This document shows positions 25,959 to 34,348 of a stretch of DNA of 64,000 bases, piece after piece. Source of the stretch: Alphaproteobacteria bacterium (GTDB taxonomy: Bacteria > Pseudomonadota > Alphaproteobacteria > Rs-D84). The notes below the pieces were generated by a model that worked only from the letters and a program-made list of their open reading frames with translations, was not told the DNA's origin and ran no database searches. Each line of letters opens with the position of its first letter. The stretch's first letter is position 1. Made by a program: the position numbers and the translations under genes. The stretch covers positions 248,736-312,735 of the forward strand of contig WRCC01000002.1 of assembly GCA_009784235.1 (NCBI GenBank), in the 5' to 3' direction.

Positions 25959-26747
25959 ATGTTTGGGTTCTTGAAAAAGAAAAATCAGCAATCAACAATC
26001 AGTAATTCACAATCAGGCGCAGTGCCACAACATATCGCATTTATATGCGATGGCAATCGTCGCTGGGCAAAAAAACGCGGACTTTCGCCGTTACTGGGGC
26101 ATCGCGCGGGCGTCGGTGAATTCAGCGAATTGGTCGATTATTTTATCGGTCGTGGTGTATCAACTTTGACTTTCTATATTTTTTCTACAGAAAATTGGAC
26201 CCGGTCCAAAGAAGAAATTGATTTTCTGATGAAACTTTACGAAGAAGTATTTGATAAAAATTATAAGAATGCTAAACAGAAAAACCTGCGCTTTCGTGTG
26301 GTGGGCCGTCGTGACAGAATTCCAAAATCGATTGTAAAAAAATCTGAAAAATTGGAAAAAGAAACGGCCGAAAATACCGGTGGCACTGTTGTATTTGCAT
26401 TGGACCACGGTGGTCAAGATGAAATCATTCGTGCGGCAAGGGCCGCGATGGAAAGCGGAATTGCGCCGGGGGAATTGGACATTGATATGTTTGAAACGTT
26501 TATGGACACTGGCGATTTGCTGCCCGTTGATTTGATGGTTCGTACCAGTGATGAATACCGGACTTCGAATTACTTGCTGTGGAAAAATGCATATGCGGAA
26601 TTATTTTTTGTGCCGGAACATTGGCCGGAATATGTGAACAGCAAAGCATCATGGGAAAAAACACTGGATGAATTTGCGTGTCGCACGCGACGTTTCGGCG
26701 GCGGCGTGGAAAAAGATTACACGGGGGGAAAGAATGACAAACACTAA
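25959..26747 (+). CDS. uppS: Undecaprenyl diphosphate synthase
   Basis: 262 residues of the cis-prenyltransferase family, which makes the C55 carrier lipid for peptidoglycan and other envelope polymers. The catalytic FICDGNRRWAKKRG is at residues ~28-41, then GHRAGV, TFYIFSTENWTRS and RTSDEYRTSNYLLWKNAYAELFF. The family's usual A-x-N-Y-G-G-R is changed to ALDHGGQDEI, a small divergence. The first 20 residues are an extra low-complexity stretch. cdsA begins 14 bases before its stop. Confidence 0.93.
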   Translation: MFGFLKKKNQQSTISNSQSGAVPQHIAFICDGNRRWAKKRGLSPLLGHRAGVGEFSELVDYFIGRGVSTLTFYIFSTENWTRSKEEIDFLMKLYEEVFDKNYKNAKQKNLRFRVVGRRDRIPKSIVKKSEKLEKETAENTGGTVVFALDHGGQDEIIRAARAAMESGIAPGELDIDMFETFMDTGDLLPVDLMVRTSDEYRTSNYLLWKNAYAELFFVPEHWPEYVNSKASWEKTLDEFACRTRRFGGGVEKDYTGGKNDKH

Positions 26748-27408
26748 AACAAGAATTTTGGTTGGCGGGGCGATGGCGTTGGTTGCCGCGGCGGCCGGTG
26801 CGCTTGAATACATGGGTGTTCCGGCGTTGCGATGGCTGGCGCTGGTTGTTGCAATCGGTATGGCGGTTGAATTTTTAATTGTGCGCTATAAATGGCGTGC
26901 GAAAAATACAGGCAAGCGTCACATTGCATTTTTATCCGTGCCTGGAAACTGGATGCTGATTGCATTGGCATTGATGGTACCATCGGCGTACATTGTGGGG
27001 CGCAGTCCGTTTGATATGCTGTTGTTGCTGATTGTTATATCTGCGGCTGATATCGGCGCTTGGTTTTTTGGGTCACGATTTGGCGATGATAAAATGTGGT
27101 CTGTCGTATCACCGAACAAGACGTGGGTCGGACAAATTGCCGGAATAATTTGCGGCGCAGCCGCGGCCGTTGCATACGGGTTTATCGACACGGCCATTAT
27201 GGGACAACCGCAATTTATCGCACAATTATTATGGGTTGGAATCGCGGTCGCGTTGTTGTCGCAATACGGCGATTTGGCGGCCAGCGCGCTGAAACGAAAA
27301 ATGGGCATCAAAGATTTTTCGAATGTGTTGCCTGGCCACGGCGGACTGATTGACCGGTTTGACGGATGGATATTTGTCTTGCCGCTGATTGCATTGATGA
27401 TGATATAA
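26734..27408 (+). CDS. cdsA: Phosphatidate cytidylyltransferase
   Basis: 224 residues from the ATG at 26734 with a GGGGGGAA ribosome binding site inside the end of uppS. CdsA makes CDP-diacylglycerol for phospholipid synthesis in the inner membrane. The C-terminal family signature is complete: SALKRKMGIKDFSNVLPGHG followed by GLIDRFDG. Six to seven hydrophobic helices are predicted. Somewhat short (usual ~270). dxr, normally next in Proteobacteria, is absent; rseP follows after 11 bases. Confidence 0.92.
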   Translation: MTNTKTRILVGGAMALVAAAAGALEYMGVPALRWLALVVAIGMAVEFLIVRYKWRAKNTGKRHIAFLSVPGNWMLIALALMVPSAYIVGRSPFDMLLLLIVISAADIGAWFFGSRFGDDKMWSVVSPNKTWVGQIAGIICGAAAAVAYGFIDTAIMGQPQFIAQLLWVGIAVALLSQYGDLAASALKRKMGIKDFSNVLPGHGGLIDRFDGWIFVLPLIALMMI

Positions 27409-27419
27409 AAAGGTAAAAA

Positions 27420-28466
27420 ATGATTTGGATAATTGTTGGTTTAATTGTTGTTTTGGGTGCGGTGATTTTTGTGCATGAAATGGGACACTATATTGCCGCG
27501 CGCATTGCGGGCGTTCGCGTTAATACTTTTTCTATCGGGTTTGGTCCGGCATTGCTGAAATGGACCGACCGGCGCGGAACAAAATGGAAATTGGCGGCAT
27601 TTCCCCTTGGCGGATATGTTATGCTGCATGGTAATGAAGACCTGTTCGACCGGGAAAAATATTACGCATTGCCGGCCAAAGATAAAAAGGGTCATTATCT
27701 GTCTGTATCCCTGTGGCGACGTGCGATGATTGCGGGTGGCGGCGTATTTTTGAACTTTGCATTGGCATTTGCGATTTACTGGGGATTGGCCATGCGGCCG
27801 ACCGTGGTACAATTGCCCGTAGTGGCCCAGGTTATCCAAGAATCCGTTGCGTATGCCGCCGGTGTTCGTGCGGGCGATACAATCGTTCGCATAGACGGCG
27901 AAAAAATCACGAACTGGGGCGAATTAATTTTGGCCAAAGAATTGACCGCCGGACGTGATGCAGATGTGATTATCGTTCGCGGTGAAAACCTGGTGAATGT
28001 AAAAATTCCAGCGGCGGAAAGATGGGGATTGATTGCAGACGGTGCAAAAACCGAAATTCGTCATCGTAATATATGGCAAGGCGGCGTTGCGGGGATGCGC
28101 GAAACATGGCGGCAATCAAAGACATTGGTCATCGTGTTGAAACAAATGATTACGGGCGAACGGTCGTCGAAACAATTGGGCTCGTTCATAATGATTGCCG
28201 AAGTATCCGGAAAAGCATTGGCCGCTGGTATCGTTGCATTGCTGTCCATCATTGCATTATTGTCCGTAAATTTGGCGATTATTAATTTGATACCATTGCC
28301 GGTATTGGACGGTGGAACTTTGTTTATGATTGGCGCCGAAGGAATTACACGCAAAAAATTACCCGGCAAAGTGTTGGAATATATATTATGGGCCGGATGG
28401 ATTTTAATTATATTATTATTTGCGTTCACAATGAAGAATGATATATTCAGGGTGTTCGGGTGGTAA
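27420..28466 (+). CDS. rseP: Site-2 protease RseP
   Basis: 348 residues, intramembrane zinc metalloprotease that cleaves anti-sigma factors and signal-peptide remnants. HEMGHY (HExxH) sits in the first helix at residues 19-24. One PDZ domain lies at about 115-190 (VAYAAGVRAGDTIVRIDGEKI). The second zinc motif NLIPLPVLDGG is near residue 290. The family in gammaproteobacteria has two PDZ domains; a single one is usual in alphaproteobacteria. It overlaps or abuts bamA. Confidence 0.94.
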   Translation: MIWIIVGLIVVLGAVIFVHEMGHYIAARIAGVRVNTFSIGFGPALLKWTDRRGTKWKLAAFPLGGYVMLHGNEDLFDREKYYALPAKDKKGHYLSVSLWRRAMIAGGGVFLNFALAFAIYWGLAMRPTVVQLPVVAQVIQESVAYAAGVRAGDTIVRIDGEKITNWGELILAKELTAGRDADVIIVRGENLVNVKIPAAERWGLIADGAKTEIRHRNIWQGGVAGMRETWRQSKTLVIVLKQMITGERSSKQLGSFIMIAEVSGKALAAGIVALLSIIALLSVNLAIINLIPLPVLDGGTLFMIGAEGITRKKLPGKVLEYILWAGWILIILLFAFTMKNDIFRVFGW

Positions 28467-28468
28467 GA

Positions 28469-30742
28469 ATGAGAAAGCTATTTATTACTTTTTGTTTATT
28501 ATTTTTTGTGGCTGCGGCCGGTGCTGCGACTGTATCGCGCATTGATGTTTCCGGCAATCGGCGTATGGATGCGGAATCTGTGCGGTTATTGGCCGATGTG
28601 AAAATTGGCGATAACCTGAACAAAGAAGATTTGAACCGCATTGCGAAAAAAATATCTGCATCCGGAATGTTTTCGGCCGCATCTGCAACAATGTCCGGCA
28701 GCATTCTGCGATTGGATGTCACCGAATCGCCGGTTGTTAATATCGTCACAATCGAAGGTAATAACAAAGTTTCCGCTGATGATCTGCGCAAGGAAATAAG
28801 ACTGCGCGAACGGTCAGCGTATGACGAATCGGTTATCGGTGCGGACGTGCAACGCATGTTGATGGTGTATCAGCGCCAGGGCTATTTCGGAACCAAGATT
28901 GAACCACAGCGTATTGATTTAGATGGCGGCCGCGTGAATGTTGTTTATGAAGTTACCGAAGGTCGTCCGACACATATCCGTGATATTAAATTTACAGGAA
29001 ATAAAAAATTCAGTTCGCGCACACTGCGCGGTGAAATATTGTCGCGCGAATATGCCTGGTATAAATTTATGGCATCGTTTGATGTGTATGACGAAGACCG
29101 TATTAAATACGACGAACAAATGCTGCGCCAGTTTTATATGCGGCATGGATTTGTTGATGTCCAGGTTCGGACGGTAAGTGGTACTTTTTCAGCCGACCGC
29201 GAATGGTATTCGGTTACGTTCGAAATTGAAGAAGGCAAACAGTTCAGATTCGGAACACTGAAAATCGAAAATCCATTTCCGGATGTTGATGACGGGGATT
29301 TAAAGCGCCTTTTGAAAATGCGTCGCGGCGATATATATAATATAGACGAAGTGGAACAGACAATAAGCGCGATACGCGGATTTGTTGGCGACCGCGGATA
29401 TGCGTTTATAAATGTTGATGTTATTCCGGAAAAAGACGATGAAAAGCGCACCATCGATTTGGTTTTCAAAATCCAAAAAACGAATCGTATGTATATAAAC
29501 AAGATTACAATCTTGGGCAATGTCCGTACATTCGACAGTGTGATTGAACACCAGATGGGCATCCGTGACGGCGACCCGTTTTCATTGCAGACAATCGAAG
29601 CCGGACGTCAACGCATGATGCGTTCGCGATATTTTAAATCGGTCGATATGGTGCCGACACGCGTTGCGGGTACGAATTTGATGAATTTGGATGTCAAGGT
29701 TGAAGAACAACCAACCGGCGAATTATCCGGTGGTGTTGGGTGGTCGAATATTAACGGCTTTATGATTGATGCCGGTATTACTGAAACGAACTTTATGGGG
29801 CGCGGCCAGACAGTACAATTGCGCGGCCAATTGGCACAATATCAAAGACAAGTCGGATTCAGTTTCACGGAACCATACCTGTTCGACCGCGAATTATCCG
29901 GCGGATTTGATGTGAATTATACGATGTATAATTACAGTCGGCTGGGTTCGTTCGGATATGACCGGGACAGTTTTGTTGTCGCAGGTCGTCTGGGTTGGCG
30001 ATTGACTGACAACTGGACCCAAGGGTTGCGCTTGGCCGCATCGTTCGACCAGAATTATGATATAAGGCTGGGGACAGGATGGCAGAAAGCCGACCTTTAT
30101 ACACTGGGCACGAATTTCCGTTATCATAATTTGGATACGGATTTCGCGCAACAAACACATGATGGTGTTGTTGCAAATTTCGGTGTGAATTATACCGGAT
30201 TCGGCGGAACTTATACATTTATGCGATACGATGCATCGGTAACCGGGTTGCTGAAATTCTTGGAAAATCGTTGGCAATTGCGTTCAAATTTGGACTTTGG
30301 GATGATTCAACCGTTAGAAGGTGAATACATACCGCGTATGTATCGATACTTTCTGGGCGGTGATTCTTTGCGCGGATTTGATATTGCCGGTACAGGTTCG
30401 CGAAATTGGTACTATCGTAATTATGCGCTTGGCGGACTTTGGAAATTGAATGGTTCGACCCAGGTTAATTTCCCGATATTTATTCCCGATGAATACCAAG
30501 TCAAAGGATTCATATTCACAGATTATGGATTATTGGGTCGTCCGCCAAAGGCCGAAGACGTCTGGCCAGAAGGCAGCAATAATGCAAACCTGATTGACCA
30601 AGATTGGCGTGCATCATGGGGTCTTGGTATTTATTGGAACACGCCGATGGGGCCGATGAATTTTTCATGGGGCTGGCCGCTCTTGAAAAAATCATACGAC
30701 CGTGAACAAAGGTTTTTGCTATCGTTTGCAACACAGTTTTAG
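28469..30742 (+). CDS. bamA: Outer membrane protein assembly factor BamA
   Basis: 757 residues from the ATG at 28469; a GTG at 28460 overlapping rseP is an alternative. Signal peptide LFITFCLLFFVAAAGAA. Five POTRA domains span ~22-410 (RIDVSGNRRMDAESVRLLA, VTIEGNNKVSADDLRKEI and so on). The 16-stranded barrel follows, with the conserved loop-6 region SLRGFD (GGDSLRGFDIAG) and terminal Phe in LLSFATQF. BamA inserts barrel proteins into the outer membrane. lpxD and skp, frequent downstream neighbours, do not follow here. Confidence 0.95.
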   Translation: MRKLFITFCLLFFVAAAGAATVSRIDVSGNRRMDAESVRLLADVKIGDNLNKEDLNRIAKKISASGMFSAASATMSGSILRLDVTESPVVNIVTIEGNNKVSADDLRKEIRLRERSAYDESVIGADVQRMLMVYQRQGYFGTKIEPQRIDLDGGRVNVVYEVTEGRPTHIRDIKFTGNKKFSSRTLRGEILSREYAWYKFMASFDVYDEDRIKYDEQMLRQFYMRHGFVDVQVRTVSGTFSADREWYSVTFEIEEGKQFRFGTLKIENPFPDVDDGDLKRLLKMRRGDIYNIDEVEQTISAIRGFVGDRGYAFINVDVIPEKDDEKRTIDLVFKIQKTNRMYINKITILGNVRTFDSVIEHQMGIRDGDPFSLQTIEAGRQRMMRSRYFKSVDMVPTRVAGTNLMNLDVKVEEQPTGELSGGVGWSNINGFMIDAGITETNFMGRGQTVQLRGQLAQYQRQVGFSFTEPYLFDRELSGGFDVNYTMYNYSRLGSFGYDRDSFVVAGRLGWRLTDNWTQGLRLAASFDQNYDIRLGTGWQKADLYTLGTNFRYHNLDTDFAQQTHDGVVANFGVNYTGFGGTYTFMRYDASVTGLLKFLENRWQLRSNLDFGMIQPLEGEYIPRMYRYFLGGDSLRGFDIAGTGSRNWYYRNYALGGLWKLNGSTQVNFPIFIPDEYQVKGFIFTDYGLLGRPPKAEDVWPEGSNNANLIDQDWRASWGLGIYWNTPMGPMNFSWGWPLLKKSYDREQRFLLSFATQF

Positions 30743-30847
30743 TGTAAAAGTGTAAGAGTGTAAAAAGTGTAAAGGTTTACACATTTACTGTTTACACTAA
30801 GCAAAATTATGAAATAATTTTGTGATTACACTATTTACACTTTACAC
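30742..30847. repeat. GTGTAAA unit array forming an inverted repeat
   Basis: Four copies of GTGTAAA (30742-30774) face five inverted copies, TTTACAC (30776-30847), with a secondary hairpin CAAAATTAT/ATAATTTTG between. The whole can fold as a long hairpin between bamA and the terminator. Similar unit arrays with another sequence occur at 57416-57477. Confidence 0.65.
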
Positions 30848-30876
30848 TAAAAAACGCCCCATCGGGGCGTTTTTTA
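30848..30876. terminator. Bidirectional terminator between bamA and the small lipoprotein
   Basis: AACGCCCC-AT-CGGGGCGTT hairpin with A and T tracts on both sides between convergent genes. Confidence 0.85.
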
Positions 30877-31035
30877 CAACTTCTTTCCTGGAATTATTCC
30901 ATCGCCATAGACCAAGCTTTCCAATGAAATTCCAAAGAATGTGGAATAGTATGTTTTTCCGTTGTCTGCGGTGCGCAATGAACCGCAAGCAGCCAGCGAC
31001 AATGCAACCAATGTTAACAGTGCAATTTTTTGCAT
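30874..31035 (-). CDS. Tiny lipoprotein
   Basis: 53 residues from the ATG at 31035 (AAGGAGAAAGAG upstream). MQKIALLTLVALSLAACGS is a lipoprotein signal with lipobox LAAC. The remaining ~34 residues have no recognised domain. It lies downstream of yraN on the same strand. Function unknown; too short for a firm family call. Confidence 0.6.
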   Translation of the reverse strand: MQKIALLTLVALSLAACGSLRTADNGKTYYSTFFGISLESLVYGDGIIPGKKL

Positions 31036-31106
31036 CTCTTTCTCCTTTGTTGGTGAACCGGTATGGATTTTACATTGTTTGTGGCAAATGTCAAATCCGA
31101 CAATAT

Positions 31107-31451
31107 TCACACGGCATTTTTAAACCACTGCACACGGAACCCGCGGACAACCATGATGTCAAAACGCGCATCGCCCGTCCATCGGCGTCGCGCCAAATAG
31201 GTTTTCGCCGCACGGCGCAAACGTTCATGTTGCGTATGCGATACCGCACGTATACCGGTCGCGGCATCGGCGCGATTTTTTACTTCGATAAAAATGATTG
31301 TATTTTTGTCGCGCGCGATTATATCTATTTCTGCGCGGCCAGTGTATCGCCCAGTCACATACCGTGATTCCAAAATAGAATACCCACGCAGGCGCAAAAA
31401 CATGCGCGCAATGAATTCAGAAAACAAGCCAGATTTATAACTAGAACGCAT
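31107..31451 (-). CDS. yraN: YraN/UPF0102 family nuclease-fold protein
   Basis: 114 residues from the ATG at 31451, overlapping the previous gene's end by 11 bases. The restriction-endonuclease-like core is visible: GLFSEFIARMFLRLRGYSIL, RAEIDIIARDKNTIIFIEVKNR (in two parts D...EVK) and a C-terminal RFDIMVV. YraN proteins are small and widespread, and possibly linked to Holliday-junction or DNA uptake functions; the role is not established. Longer upstream starts run into the overlapping gene. Confidence 0.85.
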   Translation of the reverse strand: MRSSYKSGLFSEFIARMFLRLRGYSILESRYVTGRYTGRAEIDIIARDKNTIIFIEVKNRADAATGIRAVSHTQHERLRRAAKTYLARRRWTGDARFDIMVVRGFRVQWFKNAV

Positions 31452-32310
31452 AAGGTTTTGCACGGAATTGTTCACGGGCGCGGGTTGCATTGTCCGCGGC
31501 ATCCATCGCATTCAGTCCGGCATCCGTCAATTCCAATTGTCCATAAAACGCGCGCAGCATCGGATCAAATGCATTATCGCTGGAAATCCAGGCGTCCGTT
31601 CCAGCATTCGGCGGGCCATATTTATCCAAGACACCCTGCCAAAATGCTAATATTTTTCGGTCGCGTTGGGCAGCGAACCTGGTCGCATCGCCTTCCAGCA
31701 CATTAGCATCGTTCTTATAAACCACGCGCCACACGCGGTTGTGGGTGGTATTGCTGGTGAAAAATACGTCAATCGTTTCACCAGTAGATTCGCGGATTAA
31801 TCGCATTTCTGATGCATAAAGCAATCCACGCGCCCGTGCCAACGAATTTATACATTTTTCCAATTCTGCTGGTGCAACAATCCGTTGTCCACGACATTCA
31901 TAATCCAGATTATATTTCCAATCACGTGGTACGGAAAATATTATCGCGTTATTTGTGCGTGGCGTATAAAGCGAACGTGCGCGAAAAAACAGTGTCCGCA
32001 CATCTTCGAACGGCATGCCCAGGAATATGCCCGCGATATCTTTGTTTTTAACGCCCAGGTATTCGGCGCCTGGGTTCAAAAACATTTGGGTTGGCATTGC
32101 CATTTCTGTTTCCGGCGCATCCATTATAAATGCATCTGGAATATTATCGTCATCGAATGAAAATGGGGGTGCGCCCCCGAAATCAAAAGCAGCAGGTGCA
32201 GCAAAATCAAAAGAATCAAATGCAAAATCATAATCATCAGCGTGCGCAACCGAACACGTCATTACGCCTGCAATACAAATCAATAAAATTTTATGCAAAA
32301 CCTTTGTCAT
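31441..32310 (-). CDS. Secreted protein of unknown function
   Basis: 289 residues with a signal peptide (ILLICIAGVMTCSVAHA). A short Asp/Phe/Ala-rich stretch (YDFAFDSFDFAAPAAFDFGG) precedes a folded domain of ~220 residues containing GVKNKDIAGIFLGMPFEDVRTLFF and two Cys in YECRGQ...EKCINS. I do not recognise it. It overlaps the downstream VirB8-like gene by 4 bases and yraN by 11, so it belongs to the same minus-strand operon; a type IV secretion accessory role is possible but unsupported. Confidence 0.55.
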   Translation of the reverse strand: MTKVLHKILLICIAGVMTCSVAHADDYDFAFDSFDFAAPAAFDFGGAPPFSFDDDNIPDAFIMDAPETEMAMPTQMFLNPGAEYLGVKNKDIAGIFLGMPFEDVRTLFFRARSLYTPRTNNAIIFSVPRDWKYNLDYECRGQRIVAPAELEKCINSLARARGLLYASEMRLIRESTGETIDVFFTSNTTHNRVWRVVYKNDANVLEGDATRFAAQRDRKILAFWQGVLDKYGPPNAGTDAWISSDNAFDPMLRAFYGQLELTDAGLNAMDAADNATRAREQFRAKPYAF

Positions 32311-32951
32311 TGAAATCTTGCCTCTTGCACTTGGAATTTAAATATTGCCGCCGGATCACCGTCGTTTTCCAAGTATCTTTTTACATTGAATGGTTCGCCG
32401 TTGCGTTCTTCCCGCACGCCTTTTTCAAATTTTAATTTTAAAAATATTTCATTGTTTCGTGATATGGTCGGCGGTGCGTCGATTATATTCGGCCGGTCAT
32501 ATGTTACAAGTGTATATTTCACAATGTAATAGTCGCCGGCTGGTCGCGCATCACCGTCAATTATAACGCGGCGCATAATGCCGTCAGACGCCATTTGGGA
32601 CAGTATTGGCACAGTTTCCGTTCGCCATGCATTCGATACCGCCGGTACGGCCATAGACCAAATTAATCCGTTTCTGCCGGTACGCTCTGTGACATTATTT
32701 GGATCGGGTATAACATAAAAATATTCATGTACAAATTTCGCAATCAGACGATTTAATATAAATTCATCGCCCAGGTTTTCCAGCATCACCGGTCGGCCGA
32801 CACGTTCAGCGGACAGGTTCGCGCTTTGCATAATATATGGTTCAATTTCAATTTTACGTGTTGTGTCAAAGATTAATCCAGATACATAAACCATTGCACC
32901 GCAAATCGCGATTAATATCATTGCAGCAAAAAAGTACAATATACGTTTCAT
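32307..32951 (-). CDS. VirB8-like inner-membrane protein (second copy)
   Basis: 214 residues. An N-terminal membrane helix (ILYFFAAMILIAICGAMVYVSGLIF) is followed by a periplasmic domain with DEFILNRLIAKFVHEYFYVIPD, like the helical start of the NTF2-like VirB8/TrbF fold, and an alternating-strand end. The topology (short cytosolic end, one helix, ~180-residue periplasmic domain) equals VirB8. Sequence support is modest. It is immediately downstream of another protein of the same topology, as in systems with duplicated VirB8. Confidence 0.5.
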   Translation of the reverse strand: MKRILYFFAAMILIAICGAMVYVSGLIFDTTRKIEIEPYIMQSANLSAERVGRPVMLENLGDEFILNRLIAKFVHEYFYVIPDPNNVTERTGRNGLIWSMAVPAVSNAWRTETVPILSQMASDGIMRRVIIDGDARPAGDYYIVKYTLVTYDRPNIIDAPPTISRNNEIFLKLKFEKGVREERNGEPFNVKRYLENDGDPAAIFKFQVQEARFQ

Positions 32952-33640
32952 TTAATTTCCGTTACCGCGTATGAATGAAAATCTGCGACGTAATATCCCA
33001 TCGTCATGGGTCGAGCATTCGGCGAACGCACAACCAATGCGAATGCGACAATATTTCGCGGCGCGGTCTTGTTTGAAACCAGACGGGCGTTTATTTGCCA
33101 CATGCTGCCCGCATCGGATACATTTCTTACGGGACGAACAGCAATGGATTTTTCATCCAGATGCCATATTTCACCGTTTGCAGCGCGCCGCACACGGTCG
33201 AGCAATACGATATCTGTGAATTTTTTAAATACGCCGGGACCAGATATTTGACATATGCTGCCCATGCCGCCGGGTGTGGCGCGGTCACCGGGTTCACATG
33301 CGGCCCACGTTGCACTGTTGACAGTCTGGTCTGCATCGGTTGCAAACCACATGCGCGCGTAATTCACGGCAACGGATTCTTGCATTAAATGCGCGGCGGA
33401 AAAAGTACGCCGTGCCGTTGTGTTTTCGCCGATGGCGGACCACCGTCCATCGTTTGATATAGAAATCATAAACGGATTCAATCGCTGGGCCCGAATGGTC
33501 CAATATATCGCACCGGCGCCCGCCGCAACCAATATCAAGGCAATCATCGACCAAACGGCAAAAAACCGCGATAACGCGATGCGCCGCGCTTCTGGAAAAA
33601 TCGCTGTATCGAAATTGTTTGGATAATCAAGCATGGCCAT
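32948..33640 (-). CDS. VirB8-like type IV secretion component
   Basis: 230 residues: ~30 cytosolic residues, one membrane helix (FFAVWSMIALILVAAGAGAIYW), then QRLNPFMISISNDGRW, which resembles the K-x-v-x-P-y-v-i-x-V-d start of the VirB8/TrbF periplasmic domain. The fold would nucleate the inner-membrane complex of a type IV secretion system. It sits 9 bases after a short VirB7-like lipoprotein and overlaps the next VirB8-like gene by 4 bases. No VirB9, B10 or ATPase gene is in the window. Confidence 0.55.
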   Translation of the reverse strand: MAMLDYPNNFDTAIFPEARRIALSRFFAVWSMIALILVAAGAGAIYWTIRAQRLNPFMISISNDGRWSAIGENTTARRTFSAAHLMQESVAVNYARMWFATDADQTVNSATWAACEPGDRATPGGMGSICQISGPGVFKKFTDIVLLDRVRRAANGEIWHLDEKSIAVRPVRNVSDAGSMWQINARLVSNKTAPRNIVAFALVVRSPNARPMTMGYYVADFHSYAVTEIK

Positions 33641-33649
33641 CCGCGCCCG

Positions 33650-33796
33650 CTATCCCTGGAAAACGCGAATACAAGCGCAAGGTGACAGCTTCAATTCGTC
33701 GTTATCGAATCCGATTCCAACCGGTTCGCGGTCATAAACTTGGCCACAGCCGGCCAATGCGAATACTGTCAATAAAGCAAATATAACTTTTTTCAT
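33650..33796 (-). CDS. Short VirB7-like lipoprotein
   Basis: 48 residues: MKKVIFALLTVFALAGCGQ is a lipoprotein signal peptide with lipobox LAGC (Cys17). The mature peptide ends LKLSPCACIRVFQG with two Cys. Size, lipidation and place directly ahead of a VirB8-like gene match VirB7, the outer-membrane lipoprotein of type IV systems. AAAAAGGGAGAAAAT precedes the ATG. Short lipoproteins are hard to classify, so the assignment rests on context. Confidence 0.55.
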   Translation of the reverse strand: MKKVIFALLTVFALAGCGQVYDREPVGIGFDNDELKLSPCACIRVFQG

Positions 33797-33849
33797 ATTT
33801 TCTCCCTTTTTATGCCCTGATTATAGGGAAATTTTGCATGGCGCGTCAA

Positions 33850-34158
33850 TTACTTTATTACCGCTTTTTTGATTATGGTTATGTCTTCTTTGATGACATC
33901 CAGTCGCAGCTGTAATTGCGCAATTCCGGATTCCAGATTCGCGGTGCGGTTTTCCAAAATGGTTGTTCGCGCATCTATGCTGCGAACGTTATCCATATTG
34001 GAATCGTGCCGCGCGACCCAGTAAATCGCGGTTCCAATAAAAACGATTAAAAACCAAGAATTGCGCAGCATGTCGATAATCGGTGTCGCCGTCGTATGAT
34101 GTGCAGGACCGTGCATTGTGGTCGCGCCACCATCGGCCAGTTTTATCTTTTTATTCAT
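33850..34158 (-). CDS. Small membrane protein with coiled-coil tail, phage-cluster end
   Basis: 102 residues. A central hydrophobic helix (LRNSWFLIVFIGTAIYWVA, about 31-49) is followed by a heptad-patterned C-terminal half (VRSIDARTTILENRTANLESGIAQLQLRLDVIKEDI in part), a likely coiled coil. Such single-span proteins next to phage lysins are often holin/spanin-like or anchor proteins. It overlaps the Bbp19-like gene by 8 bases, tying it to the virion gene block. Confidence 0.5.
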   Translation of the reverse strand: MNKKIKLADGGATTMHGPAHHTTATPIIDMLRNSWFLIVFIGTAIYWVARHDSNMDNVRSIDARTTILENRTANLESGIAQLQLRLDVIKEDITIIKKAVIK

Positions 34159-34348
34159 GCTTTCCCCTTTTGATTAATGCTTCGATTTTATGGACTAATG
34201 CGCGCTGGCCTTCCAGTGTTCGCAGGGCACTGTCGCTGGCGTCCGGGCCCAAAAATCGTTCTATGGTAATTTCGCGCAAATGTGCGATAACGCGTTTTCC
34301 GTCCGTTGTGCCGAACACTCGGGCGTATGATTGTTCAATGTTTTTCAT
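34151..34348 (-). CDS. Bbp19-like phage protein
   Basis: 65 residues. VFGTTDGKRVIAHLREITIE followed by EGQRALVHKIEALIKRG matches the Bbp19-like domain pattern (F-x-T-x-x-G-k-x-V-L-x-x-L ... R-x-l-x-x-i) of small proteins encoded beside the portal in Bordetella BPP-1-type podoviruses. Function unknown; probably a morphogenesis accessory. It overlaps the lysin gene by 4 bases and the membrane protein by 8. Confidence 0.65.
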   Translation of the reverse strand: MKNIEQSYARVFGTTDGKRVIAHLREITIERFLGPDASDSALRTLEGQRALVHKIEALIKRGKHE

